In this document: in pieces, positions 57,071 to 64,000 of the stretch
Layout: each line of letters starts with the position of its first letter
How positions within the stretch are numbered: position 1 is the stretch's first letter
Assembly (NCBI RefSeq): GCF_030413175.1
Contig: NZ_CP129212.1
Coordinates: 4,750,450 to 4,814,449, forward strand
Length of the DNA stretch: 64,000 bases
Source: Bradyrhizobium roseum
Lineage (GTDB): Bacteria > Pseudomonadota > Alphaproteobacteria > Rhizobiales > Xanthobacteraceae
Direction of reading: 5' to 3'
The notes under the pieces: generated by a model
What the model saw: the letters and a program-made list of their open reading frames with translations, nothing else
The model's database searches: none
What the model was told of the DNA's origin: nothing
Program-made: the position numbers and the translations under genes

Positions 57071-57088
57071 GGTTTTCCTTGGGTTCCC

Positions 57089-57895
57089 CTAACGTCCCGG
57101 ATCGCTCTTGCCGGCGAGCACGCGGTCGAGCCCATAGAAGCGGTCGAGCAGCATCAGGGCGGTCATGGTGATCGCGATCACGCTGGCCGAGACGGAGGTC
57201 ACCAGCGGATCGATGTTGTCCTGGATGTAGAGAAACATGCGAACGGGCAGCGTCTCGGTGCCGGGCGTGGCCAGGAAGACGGTCATGGTCAGATCGTCAA
57301 AGGACTGAATGAAGGCCAGCGCCCAGCCGCTGATGACGCCCGGCAGGATCAGCGGCAAGGTCACGCGCCGGAACAACGTCCAGCTGCCGGCGCCGAGCGA
57401 AACCGCGGCCATCTCGATCGAGCGGTCCATGCCGGTTGCCGCGGCCAGCGTCAGCCGGAGTACGAACGGGAACACCACCACCACATGAGCGACCAGCAAC
57501 CCTGTGAAACTGCCGCCCATGCCGATCGCGGTGAAGAAGCGCAGGAAGGCGATCCCCAGCACCACATGCGGGATCATCAGCGGCGAGAGGAAGAGCGCTG
57601 CGAGGGCCTCGCGGCCCCGAAAATGATAACGGGCGATAGCAAGCGCCGCCGGCACCGCAAACAGCAGCGCCACCAACGAGGACAGCGCACCTAACCCGAG
57701 GCTGACCCAGAAGGCATGGACGAACTCGGGATAAGCCGCGATCGCCCTGAACCAGCGCAGCGAGAAACTGGTGGTGGGCGCCGAGAGGTAGCCCTCGGGC
57801 GTGAAAGCGACGAGGCACACCACCACGATCGGCGCCAGCATGACGACGACGAAGATCGTATGAAAGATGAGCGCGAGCGGGCCGTTCGTCCTCAT
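57089..57895 (-). CDS. ABC transporter permease, spermidine/putrescine type (PotC-like)
   Basis: 268 residues, six membrane segments, coupling motif EMAAVSLGAGSWTLFRRVTLP. The start overlaps the partner permease gene by 4 bases. Confidence 0.93.
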   Translation of the reverse strand: MRTNGPLALIFHTIFVVVMLAPIVVVCLVAFTPEGYLSAPTTSFSLRWFRAIAAYPEFVHAFWVSLGLGALSSLVALLFAVPAALAIARYHFRGREALAALFLSPLMIPHVVLGIAFLRFFTAIGMGGSFTGLLVAHVVVVFPFVLRLTLAAATGMDRSIEMAAVSLGAGSWTLFRRVTLPLILPGVISGWALAFIQSFDDLTMTVFLATPGTETLPVRMFLYIQDNIDPLVTSVSASVIAITMTALMLLDRFYGLDRVLAGKSDPGR

Positions 57896-58800
57896 CGGAA
57901 CACCTCGGCATAGCGTCGCTCGATCAGCGCGTTGCTGCCGACGACGATCAGCACCAGCGCCGCCAGAAGCAGCACCGCGACGGCCGCGCCCAGCGGCCAG
58001 TTCAGCGTATTGAGAAACTCGTCATAGGCGAGCGTCGCCGCGACCTTGAGCCGTCGGCCGCCGATGATGGCGGGCGTCGCAAAGGCGCTGGCGGACAGCG
58101 AGAACACGATGATCGCGCCCGACAACACGCCCGGCATGATCTGCGGCAGCACGATGCGGCGGATGATCGTCAGCGGACCGGCGCCGAGCGACAACGCCGC
58201 ATTCTCGATTTGCGGGTCGACGCGCTGCAGCGCGGCCCAGACCGACAGCACCATGAACGGCATCATCACATGCGCCAGTGCGACGACCATGCCGGTTTCG
58301 GTGAACATGAAGGGCAGCGGCGAGCCGATCAGCCCAAGCGACATCAGGAGTTTGTTGACGAGGCCATTGTTGCCGCCGAACAGAAGCGCCCAGCCTAGCG
58401 TGCGCGCCACCACCGAGATCAGCAACGGGCCGAGGATCACGAGCACGAAGAAGCTCTTCCAGCGTCCGCTCATGCGATTGAGAATATAGGCCTCCGGCGC
58501 GCCGAACAAAGCGGTGATCAGCGTCGTCAGCAGTGCGATGCGGAAGGTCCGCCAGAACATCTCGGCATAATACGGATCGGTCGCGACCTCGTGCCAGTTC
58601 TTCAGGATGAAGACCGGCTCGATGCCTTTGTATTGCCCCCAGTCGTGGAACGAGAGCATCACCGTCATGGCAAGCGGGATCATCAGCACGCCGACGAACA
58701 GCATCAGCGCCGGCGCGGTGAGCGCCCATGCCGTGTGCGCATCGCGTGTGTCCGACGCCGGTGCCGTGTTCGCCGGTGCCGTGTCGACGGCCGCGCTCAT
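57892..58800 (-). CDS. ABC transporter permease, spermidine/putrescine type (PotB-like)
   Basis: About 302 residues from the ATG at 58800 (MSAAVDTAPANT), which overlaps the ATPase stop by 4 bases. Six membrane segments and the coupling motif ENAALSLGAGPLTIIRRIVLP. A short Ala/Thr-rich N-terminal tail precedes the first segment. Confidence 0.92.
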   Translation of the reverse strand: MSAAVDTAPANTAPASDTRDAHTAWALTAPALMLFVGVLMIPLAMTVMLSFHDWGQYKGIEPVFILKNWHEVATDPYYAEMFWRTFRIALLTTLITALFGAPEAYILNRMSGRWKSFFVLVILGPLLISVVARTLGWALLFGGNNGLVNKLLMSLGLIGSPLPFMFTETGMVVALAHVMMPFMVLSVWAALQRVDPQIENAALSLGAGPLTIIRRIVLPQIMPGVLSGAIIVFSLSASAFATPAIIGGRRLKVAATLAYDEFLNTLNWPLGAAVAVLLLAALVLIVVGSNALIERRYAEVFR

Positions 58801-59840
58801 GCGCCACCCCCTGCGCCACGCAGGCTCATGTCTTCCGGCCGCCAGTCCAGTCGAACAGCCTCGCCCTCGGCGGGCTGCGGCTGGCCGTCGTTTTGGCGGA
58901 TCACAATTACGGAGCCACATTCGCTCTCGCACTGAAATAGCCAGTGATTGCCCTGGAAGATGCGGGTCACGATCTTCGCCGCGAGCCCCGCGTCGCCGAA
59001 GCCGATCCGCTCGGGGCGGATGCTGATCGTCACGGGACCGACGACACCTATCGGCGCGGGCGCACTCCAGGAGCCGGCGACGAGCCGCGCCGGAGCGGCC
59101 GTCGGAGCGATCGTCGCAGCGAAATCGTTGGTCTTGCCCAGAAACTGGGACACGAAAGCGGAAGCCGGCCGCTCATAGGTCTCCTGCGGTGTGCCGATCT
59201 GCTCGATGCGGCCCTGGCTCATGACCACGATCCGGTCGGACAGCGACATCGCCTCGTTCTGATCGTGCGTGACCAAAATCGTGGTGGTGCCGATGGTGCG
59301 CTGGATCTGGCGCAGCTCGATCTGCATGTCCTCGCGCAGCTTGGCATCCAGATTCGAGAGCGGCTCATCGAGCAACAGCACGCTCGGCCGGATCACCAGC
59401 GCGCGGGCGAGCGCCACGCGCTGCTGCTGGCCACCGGACATCCGGCGCGGATAGCGGTCCTCGTAACCGGCGAGCCCGACCATCGCCAGCGTGGCACGCA
59501 CGCGCTCGCGGCACTCGGCCCGCGGCACGCGCCGCATCTCGAGGCCGAAGGCGACGTTCTCGGCCGCCGTCATATGCGGGAACAGCGCATAGCTCTGAAA
59601 TACGACGCCGAGCCCGCGCTTGGCCGGATGCACCGCGGTCAGGTCGCGTCCCTCGAGACGGATCGCACCGCCCGAGGGATCGAGAAAACCCGCGATCATC
59701 TGTAAGGTCGTGGTCTTGCCGCAGCCCGAGGGACCGAGAAAGGAGACGAACTCCCCCTTGCCTACCGCAAGGCTGAAGTCGTCGACGACGGTCTGCGCCG
59801 CGAACTGCTTGCTGACGCGATCGAGCTCGAGATGGGCCAT
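58797..59840 (-). CDS. ABC transporter ATP-binding protein, PotA-like
   Basis: About 347 residues from the ATG at 59840 (GGGAGC upstream). Walker A GPSGCGKTTTLQ, signature MSGGQQQR, Walker B VLLLDEPLSNLD, His switch THDQNEA, and a C-terminal TOBE-type regulatory region. Forms the importer with the two permeases and the binding protein encoded 29 bases upstream. Confidence 0.93.
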   Translation of the reverse strand: MAHLELDRVSKQFAAQTVVDDFSLAVGKGEFVSFLGPSGCGKTTTLQMIAGFLDPSGGAIRLEGRDLTAVHPAKRGLGVVFQSYALFPHMTAAENVAFGLEMRRVPRAECRERVRATLAMVGLAGYEDRYPRRMSGGQQQRVALARALVIRPSVLLLDEPLSNLDAKLREDMQIELRQIQRTIGTTTILVTHDQNEAMSLSDRIVVMSQGRIEQIGTPQETYERPASAFVSQFLGKTNDFAATIAPTAAPARLVAGSWSAPAPIGVVGPVTISIRPERIGFGDAGLAAKIVTRIFQGNHWLFQCESECGSVIVIRQNDGQPQPAEGEAVRLDWRPEDMSLRGAGGGA

Positions 59841-59868
59841 GGCGTATTGCTCCCGTGCTGCGATCAGC

Positions 59869-60900
59869 TCAGCGCTCGACCTCGCGATTCCAGCGCTTGG
59901 TCCACTCTTCGCGCTTCTCGTTGATGACAGCCCAGTCGGGCGAATAGAGTTTTGCGGCGCGCTCGCCGATCGGCGCCATCTTGCCAAGCTCCGGCGGGAC
60001 CACGAGGGATTTCAGCACCGGGCCGTAGCCATAATCCTTCAGCATCACGAGCTGGATCTTCGGCTCGAGCAGCATCTTGACGAAGCTCGATGCGAGCGGC
60101 GAAGCGTTGGGCTTGGCGATCGGACAGGCCGTCGTCAGCAGCGTAGCCGCGCCTTCCTTGGGATAAACGAAGTCGACGGGAAAGCCGGTGTTGGCGAAGC
60201 TCTGCACGCGGCCCGTGCCCCAGACGGCCAGCACCGCCTGGCCGGACTGGAACAGCTCGGTCATCTTGCCCGGCGAGGGTTCATAGGCCAGCACGTTGGG
60301 ATTGATCTGTTCCTTGAAGATCTTGAAGCCGGCATCGACATTGGCCTCGCTGCCGCCGTTCATCCTGGCGAGCATCAGCAGGGCTTCCAGGCCGTAGGTG
60401 TTGTTGATCGGCGGGATGACGAGCTGCTTCTGGTACTTCGGATCCTTGAGATCGTTCCAGGAAGTCGGCGGCGCCCAGCCCTTCTCGGCAAAGACCTTGG
60501 TGTTGTACATCAAGCCGGTGGCGACGATGCCGATTGCGACCGCTCGATCATCCTTGAAACGCGCGGCATCATAAAGATCGACGGGCAGGCCATCGACCTT
60601 GCCGCAGAAGCCGAGCTGTATGGCCTGGTACATCGGACCATCGTCGACGATGGCAACGTCGATCTGCTGGTTGCCCTTCTGCGCCTGCAGCTTGGCCAGC
60701 GTATCCGTCGAGTTGCCGGCGACGTATTCGACCTTGACGCCGTTGGCCTGCTCAAAAGCCGGGATCACCGCGTCGCGGATCGTCTTCTCAAAGGAGCCGC
60801 CGTAACCGGCCACATAGAGCGTCTTCTGCTGCGCCAACGCCGCCGACGGCGCTAAGGTGAGCGTCGCGATGAATGCCGCCACAAGGCCGGGTTGCTTCAT
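59869..60900 (-). CDS. Periplasmic binding protein, PotD-like
   Basis: About 343 residues from the ATG at 60900. Sec signal peptide 1-23 (MKQPGLVAAFIATLTLAPSA, cut near ALAQ). The body is the PotD/SBP_bac_8 fold (LYVAGYGGSFEKTIRDAVIP; VWGTGRVQSFANTG). First gene of the importer-oxidase operon. The ligand could be a polyamine, opine or other amino compound; the oxidases downstream favour an amine or imino acid. Confidence 0.92.
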   Translation of the reverse strand: MKQPGLVAAFIATLTLAPSAALAQQKTLYVAGYGGSFEKTIRDAVIPAFEQANGVKVEYVAGNSTDTLAKLQAQKGNQQIDVAIVDDGPMYQAIQLGFCGKVDGLPVDLYDAARFKDDRAVAIGIVATGLMYNTKVFAEKGWAPPTSWNDLKDPKYQKQLVIPPINNTYGLEALLMLARMNGGSEANVDAGFKIFKEQINPNVLAYEPSPGKMTELFQSGQAVLAVWGTGRVQSFANTGFPVDFVYPKEGAATLLTTACPIAKPNASPLASSFVKMLLEPKIQLVMLKDYGYGPVLKSLVVPPELGKMAPIGERAAKLYSPDWAVINEKREEWTKRWNREVER

Positions 60901-61110
60901 TTGGATCGATCTCCAACGTCGTTTGCGAGGTAAGCACCCGGAGCGCATCCCCATTTTGACCGGCCCGAACCCCTTTTGGGGCGCCCGGATCGCCGCTGCC
61001 TAGAAAACCGGCTGTCCCTAACCTTGATGAAAAAGATCGCAGTACCCGCTTTCGTCGTCCAATTAATAATGGCACCGTCTTCATGCTGGAATGTTATGGA
61101 TGGAGCAGTG
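60901..61110. promoter_or_regulatory. Divergent control region, PotD-like operon / lysR
   Basis: 210 bases between divergent genes, the classic place for a LysR-type operator. An AT-rich CCAATTAATAATGG at about 61058-61071 stands out in GC-rich surroundings and has matching CCA/TGG ends. I could not identify an inducer-box pair with certainty. Confidence 0.4.
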
Positions 61111-62007
61111 ATGGCACGGATCAATTCGCGGCAGGTCGAAGCCTTCCGCGCGATGATGCTGACTGGTAGCGTGACGGAAGCGGCAAAGTTGATGGCGGTG
61201 ACGCAACCGGCCGTAAGCCGATTGCTGCGCGACTTCCAGGCGCTGCTGAAAATGGAGCTGTTCGAAAAGCGCGGCACCGGACTGGTGCCGATGGCTGCCG
61301 CGATGGCACTCTACATGGAGGTCGAGCGGTCCTTCGTCGGTCTCGAACGGATCACAGCGGCAGCCGAAGAAATCCGCAGCCGCCGGACAGGAACGCTGCG
61401 GATAGCAGCCCTGCCGGCGCTGTCCAACGGCTACCTGCCGAGGCTCTCCGGGCGATTCCTGATGGAGCGGCCGAACCTCAATCTATCGTTCTTTGGCGTG
61501 ATCTCGCCGATTGTGGTCGACTGGGTGTTGAACAACCAATGTGACATCGGCTTCGCGGAAGTGCCGATCGCCCATGCGGGCCTGCCGAGCGTTCGGCTGC
61601 CGGCGCCCGCGCGCGTAGCAATCCTGCCCGCCGGACACCGGCTGGCCGCCAAAGCAATGCTGCAGCCGCGCGATTTCGAAGGAGAGACCTTCGTGTCGCT
61701 GACGGCGGGATCGACCGGCCGGCATCTGATCGACCAGGCATTCAACCGCGACGACGTCCGCCGGGTGCTTCGGGTCGAGACCAGCCTATCCGAAATCATG
61801 TGCGGATTGGTGTCATCCGGACTCGGCGTGGCGATCTGCGATCCCTTTACGGCGCAGGAGTTCGAGGGCCGTGGCGTCGTGGCGCGCCCTTTCCTGCCGC
61901 GGATCGATTTCGAATTCGCCGCCGTTTTTCCACCGCAGCGCAGTCCCTCGCCTGTGGCATTGGATTTGGTCGAGGTCGTGCGGCAGGCGCTATCCGACGG
62001 TCATTAG
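61111..62007 (+). CDS. LysR-family transcriptional regulator
   Basis: About 299 residues from the ATG at 61111, with TGGAGCAG just upstream; the longer frame from 60976 is unlikely. N-terminal winged helix INSRQVEAFRAMMLTGSVTE, then AVTQPAVSRLLRDFQ, and a substrate-binding domain from about 95. Divergent from the amine-type importer and oxidase operon, which it most likely activates. Confidence 0.93.
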   Translation: MARINSRQVEAFRAMMLTGSVTEAAKLMAVTQPAVSRLLRDFQALLKMELFEKRGTGLVPMAAAMALYMEVERSFVGLERITAAAEEIRSRRTGTLRIAALPALSNGYLPRLSGRFLMERPNLNLSFFGVISPIVVDWVLNNQCDIGFAEVPIAHAGLPSVRLPAPARVAILPAGHRLAAKAMLQPRDFEGETFVSLTAGSTGRHLIDQAFNRDDVRRVLRVETSLSEIMCGLVSSGLGVAICDPFTAQEFEGRGVVARPFLPRIDFEFAAVFPPQRSPSPVALDLVEVVRQALSDGH

Positions 62008-62327
62008 ACTAGATGGATCATCTTCTTTTTCCCCTAGGTGCCGAGTTCCTGAATGATTTTATCGGTGGACGCAGTTCAGTTTCGAGAAACAACTTTGCGC
62101 CTGCTGGCGTCACCGCATGGTCGACGCCAACATCAAAGTCGAGGGGGGCGCGCTCCCACCTCCGGAGAATTTAAAGCGCGCGCAATCTCGGGCCTGAGTT
62201 CCTTGATGATATCAGTGGGCGGCCGTCCTTGTCAGAGAGGCCATTGATAGGATGGCCAGCTACTCGAAGGGCTCCTAATATAATTGACGGGTACCTCCGG
62301 CTCTGCCCTCTCCCCCCAACCAAACGA
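62008..62327. other. Non-coding stretch, nothing recognised
   Basis: 320 bases between the LysR gene and the conjugation genes. No supported gene, tRNA or repeat. It may hold the boundary between chromosomal catabolic DNA and the transfer module. Confidence 0.35.
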
Positions 62328-62681
62328 TTAGTTGGTTGTTTGGGCATTCATCACTGGCACCGCTGCCAAATTGTTCGCTTGCCTTTGGTGAGGACTCTGC
62401 TCAGCCTGGCCCTGCCCTTTGCGGGTGCGCCGGTCCTCAGGATTCCGAGGAGCAGCATCGGACGAGTCCCTCACTCCGTTTGCCCGGCGGACTCGCCGGA
62501 AATCCGCATCGCCGTCTAGAATTGCCTCCAGCATAAACGGTACGAGATCGGCTACCTCTTCCCGAACGCCATAGGTTTCAGCGTAAAAATCTGCGTACTC
62601 GCGAAGCCGCGCCTCCAGTTGAGGCGGAAGCGTCGTCGTAAGTTTGACCGGCGTCCGATCCGGAAGTTTCCACAGTCTCAT
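62328..62681 (-). CDS. DUF2274 protein linked to trbI
   Basis: 117 residues. The N-terminal part (PVKLTTTLPPQLEARLREYA, then DFYAETYG and LVPFMLEAIL) resembles DUF2274 proteins, small and probably ribbon-helix-helix-like, which usually follow trbI in conjugative modules. The C-terminal 45 residues are polar and look disordered. It starts 4 bases after the TrbI stop, as the family's position predicts. Exact role unknown. Confidence 0.8.
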   Translation of the reverse strand: MRLWKLPDRTPVKLTTTLPPQLEARLREYADFYAETYGVREEVADLVPFMLEAILDGDADFRRVRRANGVRDSSDAAPRNPEDRRTRKGQGQAEQSPHQRQANNLAAVPVMNAQTTN

Positions 62682-62685
62682 CCAA

Positions 62686-63960
62686 TCACTTTGCCTTGCG
62701 GGCCGTTTCCATCTCGTACGGCTTCATCACCAAATCCTTGGAAACAATCACACGCAGCGGCCAGCCGGGCCGCACTGTGATGGTAGGCTGTACGTCGAGT
62801 TGACGCTCGATGAGCCGCTGACCCGCTCTATTGGTCGTCTGTTGAACGCTTTCGCGCAGCGCCTTGACCAAATCGCTTTCGTCGTTGCCGAACGACAGCT
62901 GGGTCCCCACACCAATCAGTGTTGCCAGGCCAATCCCCTTGAGCAACTGCCAGGTATGGAAATCAACCTCGTCCTCCAGACCAGCGTATCCCGCGACGTC
63001 TGTCGCCGGCAGATTCTCGATGACGATCGAATTGCCATTCGGCAGGATTAGTCGTGTCCAAACCACAAGCGCTCGCTTCTGGCCGAAAGCCACGACGCTG
63101 TCGTATTTTCCGAAGAGCCGCGTCCCCTGTGGGAGGAGGAGATGCTCGCCGGTCACGGTATCGTAGACGTTTTCCGTTACCTGCGCGATCGTCGATCCCG
63201 GCAGATCGGAATTTAACCCAGTGATAAGGCTGGCCGGAATGATCGATCCCGCCATGATTGCATAGGGCGACGGCGCAGCCGCCAGTGCGTGCGGATTGGT
63301 CGTTTCCTTGTCGGCTTTGGAGCCAACGAAAGCGAGCTTGCGCGCCTGGGACGATGGAATGATTTCACTGGAGCGATCGTTCAAGCCTTGAGCCTTCGCT
63401 AGGAGATCAGCCGTCGTGGAAGTGTTATCGGCCTGTGCCGGACGGAATGCCGAAGGCGGTTCATTGGCTGTGACCCCATCCACCGGCTGTTTGCGCCGGT
63501 CCTGCTTGTCGGACAGCCGAAACAGCAGGCCCGACTCCTTGGCCTGTTGCGCAATACGGGCCTGACGGATGCGCTCTGCCCGCTCAACATCCCGTTCCGG
63601 ATCAGCCTGGAACGGAGTTTCAGGCGGACCTCCTCCTATTTTCTTCTCACTCTCGGCGAAAGCGCGACCGATATCGCCGGGCGACGGTGGGCCCAGCTTC
63701 GGCGGCAAGTCCTGGTAGGACTTGGGCAGCTTGGCGAGCCCGTCAGCCGTCTGCTTGCGCTCGGTATTGTACAATTCGGTTCGCTCAGTGGGTTTGAACA
63801 TCCGGGGCGGACTGAGCGCGATGATCGTCGCCCCCGCGACGAACAACGCGGCGACCGCGCAGCCAATCATGAGGGTACGCTTGTTGAGACGGCGGATCGG
63901 CCGCGGCCGTGCCCGCAATTCCAGCCGTTCCGGTGGCACCTTATCGGAATCCTCGGTCAC
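62686..63960 (-). CDS. trbI: Conjugal transfer protein TrbI (VirB10-like)
   Basis: 424 residues. A cytoplasmic basic N-terminus (PRPIRRLNKR), one membrane segment (about 30-50), a Pro/Gln-rich periplasmic linker and the VirB10 beta domain from about 230 (AGSIIPASLITGLNSDLPG, LLPQGTRLFGKYDS, GIGLATLIGVG). It spans both membranes in the type IV secretion channel. The start is GTG and overlaps the end of the gene before it by 4 bases. Confidence 0.93.
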   Translation of the reverse strand: MTEDSDKVPPERLELRARPRPIRRLNKRTLMIGCAVAALFVAGATIIALSPPRMFKPTERTELYNTERKQTADGLAKLPKSYQDLPPKLGPPSPGDIGRAFAESEKKIGGGPPETPFQADPERDVERAERIRQARIAQQAKESGLLFRLSDKQDRRKQPVDGVTANEPPSAFRPAQADNTSTTADLLAKAQGLNDRSSEIIPSSQARKLAFVGSKADKETTNPHALAAAPSPYAIMAGSIIPASLITGLNSDLPGSTIAQVTENVYDTVTGEHLLLPQGTRLFGKYDSVVAFGQKRALVVWTRLILPNGNSIVIENLPATDVAGYAGLEDEVDFHTWQLLKGIGLATLIGVGTQLSFGNDESDLVKALRESVQQTTNRAGQRLIERQLDVQPTITVRPGWPLRVIVSKDLVMKPYEMETARKAK

Positions 63961-64000
63961 GAGGCGCCCCCGGTGCTGAAGATCTGTGAGACCGGGCGCG
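63957..64000 (-). CDS. Probable 3' end of trbG (partial)
   Basis: Only the last 13 codons before a TGA are visible (VSQIFSTGGAS at the end). Identity as TrbG rests on gene order (trbG-trbI-DUF2274) and the 4-base overlap with trbI, not on the residues themselves. Confidence 0.4.
   Translation of the reverse strand, partial: RPVSQIFSTGGAS

Overview
The window looks like genomic DNA of a Bradyrhizobium-type alphaproteobacterium (Nitrobacteraceae). The best taxonomic marker is a 521-residue PF02530-type porin (37692-39257) of the kind typical of Bradyrhizobium/Rhodopseudomonas. High GC, rhizobial IS66/IS5/IS3 debris and a trb-type conjugation gene pair agree. The genus is inferred by eye and was not tested by a search.

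Region 1 (1-30.1 kb) is a non-ribosomal peptide/polyketide locus. A five-gene minus-strand operon runs leftwards and leaves the window: a membrane-anchored penicillin-acylase-family hydrolase, a fatty acyl-AMP ligase fused to a carrier protein, a large NRPS (C-A[Gly, with embedded luciferase-like monooxygenase]-T-Cy-A[Cys]-T-Ox), a PKS module (KS-AT-KR-ACP) and a second NRPS (C-A-T-C-A-T and the start of another domain). An MbtH-like protein is divergent from the acylase. A Sfp-type phosphopantetheinyl transferase follows a gene for an HTTM/VKGC-like membrane protein. A second HTTM paralogue lies about 1.5 kb further right, beyond a DUF3102-like protein, and is followed by a one-TM small protein. 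Read colinearly, the line would make N-acyl-(oxidised?)Gly-thiazole-CH(OH)-CH2-CO-X-aromatic residue-..., and the periplasmic acylase could remove the starter fatty acid, as in pyoverdine-type prodrug maturation. The end of the assembly line, a thioesterase and an exporter are not in the window.

Region 2 (30.3-42.1 kb) is mobile-element debris around a few intact genes: an IS3 orfB fragment, a full-layout but decayed IS66 element, two further IS66 fragments, a MarR regulator, a serine-recombinase C-terminal region ending in a LuxR-type HTH, a 5'-truncated IS5-type transposase, the porin with a clear terminator, a second IS5-type fragment, and a frameshifted tyrosine integrase followed by a tRNA-like remnant.

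Region 3 (42.1-62.0 kb) is intact catabolic DNA. One minus-strand operon holds an M28 peptidase, an Asp/Glu-racemase-family enzyme, a complete Dpp-type peptide ABC transporter and an M81 (MlrC) peptidase, with a divergent GntR/FCD regulator. A second operon holds a polyamine/spermidine-type ABC transporter, two DadA-like FAD oxidases, an opine-oxidase/HcnAB-like FAD subunit plus [2Fe-2S] subunit, and RidA, with a divergent LysR regulator. Together they suggest uptake and breakdown of peptides or D-amino acids and of an amine, opine or imino acid.

Region 4 (62.3-64 kb) has a DUF2274 protein, TrbI and the last codons of a probable TrbG, the edge of a conjugative or integrative-conjugative transfer module.
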